DNA of 63,648 nucleotides from Hyphomicrobiales bacterium (lineage in GTDB: Bacteria > Pseudomonadota > Alphaproteobacteria > Rhizobiales > RI-29), in the NCBI GenBank assembly GCA_016125495.1, contig WGLQ01000021.1, positions 1 to 63,648 of the forward strand, given 5' to 3'. A program made the translations under genes and the position numbers. The notes under the pieces are model-generated. The model was not told where the DNA came from. It saw only the letters and a program-made list of their open reading frames with translations, and did no database searches. Below are positions 8,005-19,070 of the stretch, piece by piece. The first letter of the stretch is position 1, and every line of letters starts with the position of its first letter.

Positions 8005-9660
8005 TCATGGCGCGTTGGAGTGACCTTCGCGACTCAGCGATAGAAAGGCGAGAAGCGAACGGGTCGAGGCGTTGCGGTCCATGCCAGCGTCCCCGGTGAT
8101 GCCGAGGGCGATCTGTTTGCCGAGTTCCACGCCATACTGGTCGAACGGGTTGATGCCCCAGAGGGTCGCGGCCACGAAGACGCGGTGTTCGTAGAGCGCC
8201 AGCAGCTCGCCGAGCACATGGGGGGTGAGCCGCCGATAGGCGATGGTCGCCGAAGGGCGGTCGCCAGGGAATGTGGCGTGCGGCGCGAGGCGCGCGGCCT
8301 CCTCCTGCGTATGACCGGCCGCAACGAGCGCGCGATGCGATTCACCCTCGCCTCTGCCGGTGAGAAGGGCTTCCGACTGTGCGAGGCAGTTGGCGACGAG
8401 GATCGCGTGATGATGGGCGAGATGCGGCTCGTGCCCCTCCGCGGCGATCAGGAATTCGGCGGGAACGACCTCTGTGCCCTGGTGCAGGAGCTGGAAATAG
8501 GCGTGTTGGCCATTGGTTCCGGCGCTGCCCCAGACGACGGCAGCGGTCGGGCGGCCGACCGGCCGGCCATCGCATCCGACGCTCTTGCCATTGCTCTCCA
8601 TGACCAGCTGCTGAAGGTAGGCCGGCAAGAGTTCGAGGCGCTCGTCGTAGGGCGCAACGAGCAGGCTCGGAAGGCGATGTACGCTGCGGTTCCAGACATC
8701 GAGGAGCCCGAGCAGCATCGGAATGTTGGTCTCGTCGGGCGCCGTGCGGAAATGCTCGTCCATGGCATGACCACCGGCGAGGAAGGCTTCGAATTCGCGC
8801 CGGCCGATGGCGATGGCGAGCGCGAGGCCGATCGACGACCAGACGGAATAGCGCCCGCCCGTCCAATCCCAGAAGCCGAAGGTGCGCTCGCCGGGGATCG
8901 AAAAGCCAGCGGCACGGGTGGTGGCGGTGGTGACGGCCAAGAGATGGTGCGCGGCCGCGGCCTCGCCCAGGGCGCCGGAGAGCCAGGCGCGAGCGGTCGC
9001 CGCGTTGGTCATCGTCTCGATGGTGGAAAAGCTCTTGGAGGAGATGACGACGAGGGTGCGGGCCGGATCGAGGGAGGCGAACGTGTCGGCCGTCGCCGCG
9101 CCATCGACGTTCGCGACGAAATGGCAGCGCGGGCCGTCGCAGTAGGGGGCGAGGGCGCGGGTCGCCATGCGGGGTCCGAGGTCGGAGCCGCCGATGCCGA
9201 GGTTGACCACGTCGGTGAAGCGGGCGCCGTCCGCCGCCGCGATCGAGCCGTCGCGAACCCTCTCGGCGAAGGAGAGGAAACGCTCGCGCTCGGCGGTGAC
9301 CTCGCCAGCGAGTGGTGCAAGGTGGGCGAACGGATGATCCGGCCCGAGGGCGCCCGCGGGGGTGCGAAGAAGCGTGTGGAGGGCGGCGCGCCGCTCGGTG
9401 ACGTTCACCGGGTCGCCGCGCAGCAGCGCATCGCGCGCGGGCCCGACGCCGCGTGAACGGGCAAAGGCGAGGAGGGCATCGAGCGCCGGGCGGTCGAGCC
9501 AGCATTTCGACAGGTCGACGAGAAGGCTGCCGGTGCGGAACGTAAAAGTCGCGGCGCGTTCGGGATCGGTCGCGAAATGCTCGGCGAGGGTGAGGCGACG
9601 CGCGTTCGCGGCGGCCTCGTCCAAGGGGCGCCAGGTGTCGTTCGTCGCGTTCGCGGCCAT
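8005..9660 (-). CDS. pgi: Glucose-6-phosphate isomerase
   Basis: Interconverts glucose 6-phosphate and fructose 6-phosphate in the cytoplasm. The product is 551 residues, full length. It has the phosphate-binding stretch VNLGIGGSDLGPRMATRAL, ISSKSFSTIETMTNA, the signature FDQYGVELGKQIA near the C-terminus, and the catalytic Glu/His regions (VVPAEFLIAAEGHE, NGQHAYFQLLHQGTE). ATG at 9660 has CGGAGG at good distance; the frame continues upstream through cysNC only as an accidental open frame. It follows cysNC by 41 bases, so the sulfate-activation genes and pgi look like one transcript inserted into the nadD-rsfS interval. Confidence 0.96.
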   Translation of the reverse strand: MAANATNDTWRPLDEAAANARRLTLAEHFATDPERAATFTFRTGSLLVDLSKCWLDRPALDALLAFARSRGVGPARDALLRGDPVNVTERRAALHTLLRTPAGALGPDHPFAHLAPLAGEVTAERERFLSFAERVRDGSIAAADGARFTDVVNLGIGGSDLGPRMATRALAPYCDGPRCHFVANVDGAATADTFASLDPARTLVVISSKSFSTIETMTNAATARAWLSGALGEAAAAHHLLAVTTATTRAAGFSIPGERTFGFWDWTGGRYSVWSSIGLALAIAIGRREFEAFLAGGHAMDEHFRTAPDETNIPMLLGLLDVWNRSVHRLPSLLVAPYDERLELLPAYLQQLVMESNGKSVGCDGRPVGRPTAAVVWGSAGTNGQHAYFQLLHQGTEVVPAEFLIAAEGHEPHLAHHHAILVANCLAQSEALLTGRGEGESHRALVAAGHTQEEAARLAPHATFPGDRPSATIAYRRLTPHVLGELLALYEHRVFVAATLWGINPFDQYGVELGKQIALGITGDAGMDRNASTRSLLAFLSLSREGHSNAP

Positions 9661-9701
9661 GGACCGTGCCTCCGTTGCTCGCGCGCCCGGTTCCGCGATC
9701 C

Positions 9702-11573
9702 TCAGCCGGAAAGCAAGCCGCGCCGCTCGAGCTCTCGATAAAGCTCCTCGGCAAGCTGCTCGGGCGCCGCTCCGTCGCCATCGAGCACGATGTCGGCGGC
9801 CTCGGGGGGCTCGTAGGCCGAATCGATGCCGGTGAAGTTGCGGATGAGGCCCTGGCGCGCCTTGCGGTAGAGGCCCTTGGGATCGCGCGCCTCGCAGACC
9901 GCGAGCGGCGTGTCGACGAACACCTCGAGGAACTCGCCCTCGCCGAAGAGTTCGCGCGCCATGCGCCGCTCGGCGCGGAAGGGGGAGATGAACGAAACCA
10001 TGGTGACGAGACCGGCATCGACCATGAGGCGGGCGACCTCCGAGACACGGCGGATATTTTCCACTCGGTCCGCATCGGTGAAGCCGAGGTCGCGGTTGAG
10101 GCCGTGGCGCACGTTGTCGCCGTCGAGGATGTAGGTGTGGCGGCCCTCGCCGTGGAGCCGGCGCTCGAGGAGGTTGGCGACGGTCGACTTGCCGGAACCG
10201 GAGAGGCCGGTGAACCAGAGGCAGACCGGCTTCTGGCCTTTGAGACCCGCGCGGGCGGCGCGGTCGATGTCGAGCGACTGCCATTGAACGTTGGTGGCGC
10301 GGCGGAGCGCGAAACGGATCATGCCGGCGCCGACGGTCTCGTGCGTCATGCGATCGATGAGCACGAACCCGCCGGTCTCGCGGCAGGTATCGTAGGGATC
10401 GAAAACCAGCGGCCGCGAGAAGGAGAGGTTGACGAGGGCCATCTCGTTGAGCTGCAACTCGCGGCCGGCGACGGGCTCGAGCGAGTCCACGTCGATCTTG
10501 TGTTTCAAGGCGGTGATCGTCGCGGTGGCGCGCTGTGTGGCGAGGCGGATGGTATAGGGACGACCCGGAAGCAGCGGGGCCTCCGACATCCAAACGAGGT
10601 GGGCCGCGACCTGGTCGGCAAGTTCGGGGCGCGTGTCCGCCGCCGCAAGGACGTCGCCGCGCGAGATGTCGATCTCCTCGGCGAGTGTCAGGGTGACGGC
10701 CGCCCCCGCGCCCGCCTCGGAGAGATCGCCGTCGGCGGTGACGATGCGAGCGACGGAGGTGGTGCGCGCGGAGGGGAGAACGACGACCGGATCGCCCGGC
10801 TTGATTTTGCCGGCGACGACGGTGCCGGCATAGCCGCGAAAGTCGAGGTTCGGGCGGCAGACCCACTGCACGGGAAGGCGGAAGGCGTCGAGGGTTCCGC
10901 CGGTCGCCGTCTCCACGGTCTCGAGGTGAGAAAGGAGGGTCGGGCCGTGGTACCAGTCCATGGTCGCGGCGGGCGCCGCGATGTTCTCGCCGCGCAGTGC
11001 GGAGAGGGGAATTGCGGTGACGTCGGTTATCGACAGTTCCTGCGCGAAGGCCATGTAGTCGTCGACGATCTCGCGGAACCGCGCCTCGTCGTAGGCGGCC
11101 AGGTCCATCTTGTTGATCGCGAGCACGAAGCTGCGAATGCCGAGGAGGTGGGCAATGATGGTGTGGCGGCGCGTCTGGGTGAGGATGCCCTTGCGCGCGT
11201 CGACGAGGAGAACCGCGAGGTCGGCGTTGGAGGCGCCGGTCGCCATGTTGCGGGTGTACTGGACGTGGCCGGGCGTGTCGGCGACGATGAACTTGCGGTG
11301 GGCGGTGGAAAAATAGCGGTAAGCGACGTCGATGGTGATGCCCTGCTCGCGTTCGGCCTGGAGGCCATCGACGAGGAGAGCGAAATCGATCTCGCCGCCG
11401 GTCGTGCCATGTGTGCGGCTTTCGCTCTCGAGCGAGGCGAGCTGGTCGTCGAGGACGAGCTGGGCATCGTAGAGGAGGCGCCCGATGAGCGTGCTCTTGC
11501 CGTCGTCGACGCTGCCGCAGGTGAGGAAGCGGAGAATGGAGCGGTGGGAGGTCGCGGTTGCCGGGGCCGTCAT
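9702..11573 (-). CDS. cysNC: Bifunctional sulfate adenylyltransferase subunit 1 / APS kinase
   Basis: A fusion of the regulatory GTPase of ATP sulfurylase (CysN) with adenosine-5'-phosphosulfate kinase (CysC); 623 residues, like NodQ of rhizobia. The N-terminal part has GTPase motifs [14 protein letters not shown] and NKMD, then two beta-barrel domains. The C-terminal part, from about residue 440, has a second P-loop, GLSGSGKST, and the APS kinase features [15 protein letters not shown] and [10 protein letters not shown]. Together with CysD it makes APS and then PAPS from sulfate and ATP. Its ATG overlaps the cysD stop by one base (TGATG). No sulfate or PAPS reductase lies in the window. Confidence 0.96.
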   Translation of the reverse strand: MTAPATATSHRSILRFLTCGSVDDGKSTLIGRLLYDAQLVLDDQLASLESESRTHGTTGGEIDFALLVDGLQAEREQGITIDVAYRYFSTAHRKFIVADTPGHVQYTRNMATGASNADLAVLLVDARKGILTQTRRHTIIAHLLGIRSFVLAINKMDLAAYDEARFREIVDDYMAFAQELSITDVTAIPLSALRGENIAAPAATMDWYHGPTLLSHLETVETATGGTLDAFRLPVQWVCRPNLDFRGYAGTVVAGKIKPGDPVVVLPSARTTSVARIVTADGDLSEAGAGAAVTLTLAEEIDISRGDVLAAADTRPELADQVAAHLVWMSEAPLLPGRPYTIRLATQRATATITALKHKIDVDSLEPVAGRELQLNEMALVNLSFSRPLVFDPYDTCRETGGFVLIDRMTHETVGAGMIRFALRRATNVQWQSLDIDRAARAGLKGQKPVCLWFTGLSGSGKSTVANLLERRLHGEGRHTYILDGDNVRHGLNRDLGFTDADRVENIRRVSEVARLMVDAGLVTMVSFISPFRAERRMARELFGEGEFLEVFVDTPLAVCEARDPKGLYRKARQGLIRNFTGIDSAYEPPEAADIVLDGDGAAPEQLAEELYRELERRGLLSG

Positions 11574-12478
11574 CAGAAATAGCCCTCCTGCTTCTTCTTT
11601 TCCATGGCGCCGGCGCCGTCCTTGTCGATGAGGCGGCCCTGGCGCTCGGACGTGCGCGAGGCCTTCAATTCGTCGAGGATTTCGGCGACCGTCGTGGCGT
11701 CGGAATCGATGGCTCCGCTCAATGGGTAGCAGCCGAGCGTGCGGAACCGCACCCGGCGCATGCCGGGCTGCTCGCCCGGGCGCAGGGGCAGGCGCTCGTC
11801 GTCGCGCATGATCAGGAGACCGTCGCGCTCGACCACCGGGCGCTCGGCGGAGAAGTAGAGCGGGACGATGGGGATCGCCTCCTCGAGGATGTATTGCCAG
11901 ACGTCCAGCTCCGTCCAGTTCGAAAGGGGGAAAACCCGCATGGTCTCGCCGGGCGCGAGATCAGGGTTGAAGAGATGCCAGAGTTCGGGGCGCTGGCGCT
12001 TGGGGTCCCAGCGGTGGCCGGGCGAACGGTGGGAGAAGACCCGCTCCTTGGCGCGCGATTTCTCCTCGTCGCGCCGGGCGCCGCCGATCGCGGAATCGAA
12101 GCGATGGGCATCGAGCGCCTGGCGCAGCGCCTGCGTCTTCATGACGTCCGTGTGCAGAGCCGAGCCGTGCGAGATCGGGCCGATGCCCGCCGCCAGTCCC
12201 TCCTCGTTGGTGTGAACGATGAGATCGAGGCTGTGCTCGGCGGCGATCCGGTCGCGGAAGGCGATCATCTCGCGGAACTTCCACGTGGTGTCGATGTGCA
12301 GGAGGGGAAACGGGAGGCGGGCCGGATGGAAGGCCTTCAGCGCGACGTGCAAGAGAACGGAGCTGTCCTTGCCGATCGAATAGAGCATCACCGGGCGCTC
12401 GAAGCCGGCGACGACCTCGCGGAAGATGTGGATGCTCTCGGCCTCGAGTTCGGCGAGATGGGGGGAGAGGCGTTTCAT
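11573..12478 (-). CDS. cysD: Sulfate adenylyltransferase subunit 2
   Basis: Catalytic subunit of heteromeric ATP sulfurylase; it transfers AMP from ATP to sulfate while CysN hydrolyses GTP. The product is 301 residues with the PP-loop-like [11 protein letters not shown] near residue 34, [23 protein letters not shown], and [10 protein letters not shown], all typical. ATG at 12478 is the family start. The 190-base gap upstream, which contains a CCGCCGG/CCGGCGG hairpin at 12515-12535, suggests a promoter of its own, separate from nadD. Translationally coupled to cysNC. Confidence 0.96.
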   Translation of the reverse strand: MKRLSPHLAELEAESIHIFREVVAGFERPVMLYSIGKDSSVLLHVALKAFHPARLPFPLLHIDTTWKFREMIAFRDRIAAEHSLDLIVHTNEEGLAAGIGPISHGSALHTDVMKTQALRQALDAHRFDSAIGGARRDEEKSRAKERVFSHRSPGHRWDPKRQRPELWHLFNPDLAPGETMRVFPLSNWTELDVWQYILEEAIPIVPLYFSAERPVVERDGLLIMRDDERLPLRPGEQPGMRRVRFRTLGCYPLSGAIDSDATTVAEILDELKASRTSERQGRLIDKDGAGAMEKKKQEGYF

Positions 12479-12668
12479 CGCTGTCCGTTCCGGGTCGGCA
12501 CGTGGTTTCGGGAGCCGCCGGCAGTGCTCCGGCGGGCGGATCGGCCCCTATTGGACCAGCCGTGAGGCCGTCGCAAGGGGCCGGGCGGCGTTGTCGGCAT
12601 CGCAATGGGCGGGGTTGACGGTGTCCTCGGCGGCCGTTGCCCGGGAGTGGTCTCGGGGATGCGAGAAG

Positions 12669-13310
12669 TCAGTCTCCGGTCTCCGGCGCGCGCGCCCCGG
12701 CACGGATGCCGGTCGAAGAGAGTGGGTTTCGCCGCACGTCCACGAAGAGCCACGCCGGTGGCGGCAGCACCGCGAGCGAGGCGGCGCGCGAAGGCGGCAC
12801 GCGGTGGCGGGCGAGGCGGTGGGCGGCGGGGGACGCGAGAGCGTGGTAGCGCCAGCCTGGGCGGTCCGCGACGGCCATGGGCAAGGTGGCGGCGATCAGC
12901 TCCCAGTCGCGCCATCGGTGAAACTGGGCGAGATTGTCGGCGCCCATCAGCCAGACGAAGCGGACGGCCGGGAGGGTCCGGGCGAGGTGGGTGAGCGTTT
13001 CGGCGGTGTAAGCAGACCCGAGTGTCGCCTCGAAACCCGTCACGGCGATACGTGGATGGTCCGCGACAGCCGCCGCCCGGGCGATACGATCGGAGAGCGG
13101 GGCCAGTTGTGCATGATCTTTCAGCGGGTTGCCGGGCGTTACAATCCACCAGACGGCGTCCAGCCGCAGCCGGCGCATGAGTTGCAGCGAGATGTCGCGG
13201 TGGCCATCGTGGGCGGGGTTGAAGCTGCCGCCGAGCAGCCCGATTCGCGCGCCCGCTGGAGCCGGCGGTGGCCGGTCGAGGTGGATCGGAGCGCGTGGTG
13301 GGGTGGGCAT
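12669..13310 (-). CDS. nadD: Nicotinate-nucleotide adenylyltransferase
   Basis: Joins ATP and nicotinate mononucleotide to form deamido-NAD in NAD synthesis. The product is 213 residues. It carries the nucleotidyltransferase motif GGSFNPAHDGHRDIS (HxGH type) near residue 22, VWWIVTPGNPLK, the substrate loop WLMGADNLAQFHRW, and the C-terminal SSTGIR (family SSTxIR). ATG at 13310 overlaps the stop of the GFA-family gene by one base (TGATG), so it is coupled to that gene. In most relatives it directly follows proA and precedes rsfS; here both junctions contain inserted genes. Confidence 0.95.
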   Translation of the reverse strand: MPTPPRAPIHLDRPPPAPAGARIGLLGGSFNPAHDGHRDISLQLMRRLRLDAVWWIVTPGNPLKDHAQLAPLSDRIARAAAVADHPRIAVTGFEATLGSAYTAETLTHLARTLPAVRFVWLMGADNLAQFHRWRDWELIAATLPMAVADRPGWRYHALASPAAHRLARHRVPPSRAASLAVLPPPAWLFVDVRRNPLSSTGIRAGARAPETGD

Positions 13311-13753
13311 CAGGGCTTCTTCGGGGGGCCGGGCGGCACGGAAAGCGGGCCCCCGCCCTGGCCATGGCGCGGCGTCTCGCCATCGTCGATGGCGTAGTAG
13401 TCCGACTTGTCGTCGACGTAGATGTGCGCGATCTGCTTGAGGCCGGTCGGGCGGTCGAGGGTTCCGGCCATGACGCTGACTCGGGTTCCGTCGCTCGCCT
13501 TCCAAAAGAGGTTGGAGCCGCAGACTTTGCAAAAGCCGCGCTCGGCGACGTCGGACGACCGATACCAGGCGACGTCGGAAGCGCCACTCGTCAAGCGGAA
13601 GTTGTCCGCCCGCACCGATGTCGCGGCCACGGTATGGCCGCTCCAGCGCCCACACTGTTCGCAGTGGCAGACGACGACGCCACGCAGCGGGGGCGTCAGC
13701 TCGTAGCGAACCCGGCCGCAGAGGCACCCCCCGCATTTGACGTCGTTGCCCAT
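13310..13753 (-). CDS. GFA family protein (Zn-binding, CENP-V/GFA fold)
   Basis: A 147-residue member of the family named after glutathione-dependent formaldehyde-activating enzyme; most members have no proven activity. Zinc ligands are visible as CGGCLCG near the N-terminus, CHCEQCG about 25 residues later, and CKVCGSNLF in the second half, the standard GFA pattern. The C-terminal 15 residues are Pro/Gly-rich. ATG at 13753 is preferred because GGGAG lies upstream; a GTG at 13798 would overlap proA. It sits between proA and nadD and overlaps nadD by one base, so it is expressed with NAD and proline genes, but the reason is unknown. Confidence 0.88.
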   Translation of the reverse strand: MGNDVKCGGCLCGRVRYELTPPLRGVVVCHCEQCGRWSGHTVAATSVRADNFRLTSGASDVAWYRSSDVAERGFCKVCGSNLFWKASDGTRVSVMAGTLDRPTGLKQIAHIYVDDKSDYYAIDDGETPRHGQGGGPLSVPPGPPKKP

Positions 13754-13772
13754 GGCGGCACTCCCTTTCGGC

Positions 13773-15050
13773 TCATGGACGGGTCTGACCACAGCCACGA
13801 ACCTGATACTTGAAGCTGGTCAGCTGCTCGACACCGACCGGACCGCGCGCGTGCAGCCGGCCCGTAGCGATGCCAATCTCGGCGCCCATACCGAATTCGC
13901 CACCATCGGCGAACTGGGTCGAGGCGTTGTGCAAGACAATGGCACTGTCGACCTCGGCAAGGAAGCGCTCGGCGGCGGCTCCGTCCTCGGTCACGATGGC
14001 GTCGGTGTGTGCGGAGCCGTGGCGGGCGATGTGGGCGATGGCGGCCCCGAGACCATCGACCACGCCGACGGTGATGATGGCGTCGAGGTATTCGGTCGTC
14101 CAGTCCTCGGCCGTCGCGGCCACGACGCGTGGATCGGCGGCCATGGCGGCGGCATCGCCGCGCACCGCACAGCCGGCGGCGATCAGGGCGTCGACGAGGG
14201 CCGGCAAGTGCGCGCGCGGCGCGCTGGCGTCGACGAGCAGCTTTTCGGCCGCGCCGCAGATGCCGGTGCGGCGCATCTTGGCGTTGACGACGATGGAACG
14301 GGCCATGTCGAGGTCGGCTTCGGCATGGACGTAAACGTGGCAGATGCCCTCGAGATGGGCGAAAACCGGCACCCGGGCCTCGCGCTGGATGCGTTCGACG
14401 AGGCTGCGACCGCCGCGCGGCACGATCACGTCGATGGCCCCGTCGAGACCCGTGAGCATGGCGCCGACAGCGGCGCGGTCGGTCGTCGGAACGAGTTGAA
14501 TGGCGTCCTGCGGCAGGCCGGCCTCGCCGAGGCCGCACCGCAGCGCGGAATGAATGGCCGTGGCGGAGTGGAAGGCGTCGGAGCCGGTGCGCAGGATCGC
14601 CGCGTTGCCGGCCTTGAGGCAGAGGGCACCGGCGTCCGCCGTCACGTTGGGACGGCTCTCGAAGATGACGCCGACCACACCCAAGGGCGTGCGCACCCGC
14701 GCGATGTCGAGACCGTTCGGGCGCTGCCAGCGTGCGATGACCCTGCCGACGGGATCGTCGAGCCGTGCGATGTTCTCGAGGCTCGCGCAGATGGCGGCAA
14801 GGCGCGCCCGATCGAGCCGCAGACGGTCGAGGAAAGAGGCCGGCCGGCCGGCGGCCTCGGCCAGGGTGAGGTCGCGGGCGTTGGCGGCGATGATCCCTTC
14901 GGCCGAGGCCTCGATCGCGCTCGCCATCGCGCGCAAGGCGGCGTCCTTGCGGTCAGCGGGGGCCAGGGCCAGCGCACGTGCGGCGGCGCGGGCCTTGCCG
15001 CCGATATCGCGCATCAGGACCTCGAGGGCCGGCTCGGCGTTTCCGTCCAC
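13773..15050 (-). CDS. proA: Gamma-glutamyl phosphate reductase
   Basis: NADPH-dependent reduction of glutamyl 5-phosphate to glutamate semialdehyde, second step of proline synthesis. The product is 425 residues, normal length, with the aldehyde-dehydrogenase-like fold: [40 protein letters not shown], the catalytic Cys in [13 protein letters not shown], and the end motif [12 protein letters not shown]. The start is GTG at 15050, supported by GAGGGAA seven to eight bases upstream; the next ATG would remove 12 residues. proB ends 1 base before this start, so the pair is one unit. Confidence 0.95.
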   Translation of the reverse strand: MDGNAEPALEVLMRDIGGKARAAARALALAPADRKDAALRAMASAIEASAEGIIAANARDLTLAEAAGRPASFLDRLRLDRARLAAICASLENIARLDDPVGRVIARWQRPNGLDIARVRTPLGVVGVIFESRPNVTADAGALCLKAGNAAILRTGSDAFHSATAIHSALRCGLGEAGLPQDAIQLVPTTDRAAVGAMLTGLDGAIDVIVPRGGRSLVERIQREARVPVFAHLEGICHVYVHAEADLDMARSIVVNAKMRRTGICGAAEKLLVDASAPRAHLPALVDALIAAGCAVRGDAAAMAADPRVVAATAEDWTTEYLDAIITVGVVDGLGAAIAHIARHGSAHTDAIVTEDGAAAERFLAEVDSAIVLHNASTQFADGGEFGMGAEIGIATGRLHARGPVGVEQLTSFKYQVRGCGQTRP

Positions 15051-15051
15051 G

Positions 15052-16206
15052 TCAGGTTCCCTCGTTCTCGCGCGGTGCCGCCTGGACGGCCCGCGTCAAT
15101 ACCATGTTGTCGCGGTGGACGAGTTCGGTGCGGCCAGCATAGCCGAGCTCGGCCACGATGGCGGGCGTGCTCCGGCCCATGATACGACGGGCGTCGTCGC
15201 TCGAATAGGCAACGAGGCCACGCGCGATCTCGGCTCCGTCGAGCGCGCGCACGACGACTGCGTCGCCGCGTTCGAAGGTTCCGGTGACCTGTCGCACGCC
15301 GGCCGGCAGCAGGCTCTTGCCAGCCATCAGGGCCGTCGTCGCACCGTCGTCGATGACGAGCGTGCCGCGCGGCTCGAGGCTGCCCGAGATCCAGCGCTTG
15401 CGCGCTGTCGTCGGGTCGGCCTTGGCAATGAACCAGGTCGAGGGACAGCCCTCGGAAAGACGGCGCAGCGGATGGCGCTCCTTGCCGGACGCTATGACCA
15501 TGTGCGCGCCCGCGGCGAGCGCGATCTTTCCGGCGACGATCTTCGTCACCATGCCGCCGCGCGATAGTTCGGTGCCCGCGTCGCCCGCCATCGCCTCGAT
15601 TTCGGGTGTGATCTCACGCACTTCCTCGAGGCGCCGCGCGCTGGGATCGAGCGCCGGCGGCGCGGTGTAGAGGCCGTCGATATCGGAGAGGAGGACGAGG
15701 ACGTCGGCGCTCGCCATGCTGGCGACGCGGGCGGCGAGGCGGTCGTTGTCGCCGTAGCGGATCTCGCTGGTGGCGACCGTGTCATTCTCGTTGACGACCG
15801 GCACCACACCGAGGCGCACGAGGGTCTCGATGGTGCCCCGTGCATTGAGGTAGCGGCGACGTTCCTCGGTGTCGCCGAGCGTCAGGAGCACCTGTGCGAC
15901 GGTCAGTCCACGTTCGGCAAAAAGCTCCTCATAGGCCCGCGCGAGGGCGATCTGACCGACAGCGGCAGCCGCCTGGCTCTCGTCGAGCCGCAGCGGGCCA
16001 CGCGGCAGGCCGAGCCGGCCGCGGCCGAGCGCGATGGCGCCCGAGGACACGAGGATCAGCTCCCGGCCCTCGGCGGCCAGCGCCGAGGCATCGTCCGCCA
16101 GCGCCGTCAGCCAAGCCCGGTCGAGGTGGCCGCTGGTGCGCTCGACAAGCAGGGCGGAGCCGATCTTGACGACGATCCGCCGCGCATTCCGCCATTCCGG
16201 CCGCAT
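15052..16206 (-). CDS. proB: Glutamate 5-kinase
   Basis: First enzyme of proline synthesis; phosphorylates glutamate with ATP and is normally feedback-inhibited by proline. The product is 384 residues: amino-acid-kinase domain ([65 protein letters not shown]) and a C-terminal PUA domain (about 285-370, with [12 protein letters not shown]). ATG at 16206 has GGGAGG upstream and agrees with the family; an upstream frame extension to 16284 is unlikely. It follows obgE by 52 bases. Confidence 0.95.
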   Translation of the reverse strand: MRPEWRNARRIVVKIGSALLVERTSGHLDRAWLTALADDASALAAEGRELILVSSGAIALGRGRLGLPRGPLRLDESQAAAAVGQIALARAYEELFAERGLTVAQVLLTLGDTEERRRYLNARGTIETLVRLGVVPVVNENDTVATSEIRYGDNDRLAARVASMASADVLVLLSDIDGLYTAPPALDPSARRLEEVREITPEIEAMAGDAGTELSRGGMVTKIVAGKIALAAGAHMVIASGKERHPLRRLSEGCPSTWFIAKADPTTARKRWISGSLEPRGTLVIDDGATTALMAGKSLLPAGVRQVTGTFERGDAVVVRALDGAEIARGLVAYSSDDARRIMGRSTPAIVAELGYAGRTELVHRDNMVLTRAVQAAPRENEGT

Positions 16207-16258
16207 CTCGCGCCCTCCCTCGGCCAGCTCGTGGCCGACTCTCCCCGAGCCTATCGGC

Positions 16259-17320
<1,062 letters not shown>

Positions 17321-17761
17321 TCAACGCAGGATGCCCCGTCGTGAGAGGACGACGGCATAGAACGGCAGCAGCAGGGCAACCGCCACTATGACGGCAGAAA
17401 CGGCTTCCTGGCCATCCATCCGGGGCGCATCGGGGTCGACGAGGCCGAGGACCAAGCTGACGGTCGCTGCGAACAGCGAAAGCGTGAGGACCGGGATCGC
17501 GATCCGTCGCCGCAACAGCAACGCGAGACTGCCCGCGATACCGGCGAAGAGGCCGGTACCCCAGATGGCGTAGACCCACCAGGGCATTGCCAGCCAGTAG
17601 TCGATCATCTCCGGCGGAAACTGGGCAAGATAGCCCGCGTGCTTCGTCACCGTCATCACGTAGTCGAAGGCGCCGAAGGCATTCCAGGCGAGGCCGACGA
17701 AACCGACCGCCCAGAGGTGCCAGGGGAATGGTCGCCTGAGGTCGGCCTGACGCCCGGTCAT
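17321..17761 (-). CDS. Small integral membrane protein, unknown function
   Basis: A 146-residue protein with four predicted membrane segments (about 13-33, 60-82, 88-108 and 118-138). I recognise a widespread uncharacterised pattern, WHLW.VGF...[11 protein letters not shown], sometimes loosely labelled as a sugar transporter, but nothing shows a transport function. It lies between rpmA and obgE, 9 bases before the obgE start, so it is in the ribosomal-protein transcript. ATG at 17761 directly precedes the first charged segment. Confidence 0.75.
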   Translation of the reverse strand: MTGRQADLRRPFPWHLWAVGFVGLAWNAFGAFDYVMTVTKHAGYLAQFPPEMIDYWLAMPWWVYAIWGTGLFAGIAGSLALLLRRRIAIPVLTLSLFAATVSLVLGLVDPDAPRMDGQEAVSAVIVAVALLLPFYAVVLSRRGILR

Positions 17762-17807
17762 CCTGGTACTCCCGCGTCGGTCGCCACGACCCTATCGCGG
17801 TGCGGAG

Positions 17808-18077
17808 CTACTCCGCCGCTTCGGCGACCGGCACCACGGAGACGTGGACGCGTTCCTTGGCGCGCGTCTTGAACTCCACCCGGCCCTCGCGAACGGCGAA
17901 GATCGTGTGGTCCTTGCCGATTCCGACGCCCTCGCCCGGATGCCACTTCGTGCCGCGCTGGCGCACGATGATGTTGCCTGGGACCACGGCCTCGCCGCCG
18001 AACTTCTTGACGCCGAGCCGGCGGCCGGCTGAATCGCGGCCGTTCCGAGACGAGCCGCCTGCCTTCTTGTGAGCCAT
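17808..18077 (-). CDS. rpmA: 50S ribosomal protein L27
   Basis: Ribosomal protein L27 near the peptidyl-transferase centre. The product is 89 residues, begins [16 protein letters not shown] with the conserved flexible N-terminal arm and no Firmicutes-type propeptide, and contains the family stretch [12 protein letters not shown] and [11 protein letters not shown]. It follows rplU by 55 bases. Confidence 0.98.
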   Translation of the reverse strand: MAHKKAGGSSRNGRDSAGRRLGVKKFGGEAVVPGNIIVRQRGTKWHPGEGVGIGKDHTIFAVREGRVEFKTRAKERVHVSVVPVAEAAE

Positions 18078-18132
18078 CTCGCTCTCCTTGCTTCTTCGTC
18101 ACGATCGCGGCCGCAATCGGCCCGGTGACGTC

Positions 18133-18747
18133 CTATGCCTGCTCGGCGGCCAGCTTCTTGGCCTGCTCGACCCAATTCTCGCGCTCGATGCGGCCCTTGA
18201 AATTCAACACCGCGTCGACACGGGCGATATCGTCGGGCGTGAAGGCGGCGACCTGAGCGAACTTGATGACGCCGAGTTTGTCGAGCTTCTCGGCGATGAC
18301 AGGGCCGACACCGCTGATGCGCGTCAGGTCGTCGGGCTCGCCCGCCGGGCGGGTGAAGATCGGCGAGAGTTCACCGGCGGCCACGGTGGCGGCTGCCGCG
18401 ATCGGTGCGGCGCTGGCCTTGGCGAGGACCTTGCCGTCCAGCACGATCTCGGTGATGCGCACCGTCGTCTGCAGCTGACGGTGGCCCTTCTTGCGGCGGT
18501 AGTTCTGCCGGCGGCGCTTCTTGAAAACGATGACCTTCTTGGCGCGTCCCTGCTCGACCACTTCGCCGGCGACACTGGCGCCGGCGATCAGGGGCGAACC
18601 AATGCGCGGCTCGCCTTCGCCGGCGAGCATCAGAACCTCACCGAAGGTAACCCTTTCGCCGACCTCGCCGGACAGCTTTTCAATCGTAATGACGTCGTCG
18701 CTGGCAACGTGATACTGCTTGCCGCCCGTCTTGATGACCGCGAACAT
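18133..18747 (-). CDS. rplU: 50S ribosomal protein L21 with C-terminal helix-hairpin-helix-like extension
   Basis: Ribosomal protein L21 binds 23S rRNA. Residues 1-105 are a normal L21 (MFAVIKTGGKQYHV..., ending KGHRQLQTTVRITEI). It continues for about 100 residues, so at 204 it is twice the usual size. Residues 106-135 are an Ala-rich linker. Residues 137-204 hold LTRISGVGPVIAEKL, a helix-hairpin-helix-type GVGP motif at 146-149, followed by helices ending in an Arg/Glu/Lys-rich tail. Such HhH modules bind nucleic acid; here it may give extra rRNA contact. First gene of the rplU-rpmA-obgE transcript. Confidence 0.95.
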   Translation of the reverse strand: MFAVIKTGGKQYHVASDDVITIEKLSGEVGERVTFGEVLMLAGEGEPRIGSPLIAGASVAGEVVEQGRAKKVIVFKKRRRQNYRRKKGHRQLQTTVRITEIVLDGKVLAKASAAPIAAAATVAAGELSPIFTRPAGEPDDLTRISGVGPVIAEKLDKLGVIKFAQVAAFTPDDIARVDAVLNFKGRIERENWVEQAKKLAAEQA

Positions 18748-18960
18748 GCTCTCTTCCTTCATCTCTCCGCGCCCTGTGGCGTCGCGACGAGCGCGAACTT
18801 GAGCGGATTCGACGGCCGGCCAATGGGAATGGCCTCAAATGTCGAAAACCCGCCGGGCGCGTCCGCAACGTTCCCCCTCGAGGGAGCTGCAGGCGACTGC
18901 TTCGGCGAGTGAATAGCCTCGGGCAGCGATCTTGGAAGCCGGCTTACGCCAGCTGGACGG

Positions 18961-18988
18961 GTTATACGGGAGATTGCGGTAAAGTCAA
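18961..18988 (-). promoter_or_regulatory. Probable sigma-70 promoter of rplU operon (in gap 18748-19070)
   Basis: On the minus strand TTGACT and TATAAC are separated by 16 bases, close to the housekeeping consensus. It lies about 215 bases before the rplU start codon, so the transcript would have a leader of about 200 nt, room for regulation by its own product or by translation. The rest of the 323-base gap shows nothing else that I recognise. Confidence 0.6.
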
Positions 18989-19070
18989 CGAACGGAACGG
19001 CGACCCGGGCGCAAATGAGCCGCGAGCTCCGCCTTCACCTCTTGGATCGGAGGCGTGAGCGACCACGTAT

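Noticed and set aside
9661-10866. In-frame upstream extension of pgi over cysNC
   Set aside because: Arg/His-rich nonsense that overlaps a perfect cysNC; the true start with CGGAGG is at 9660.
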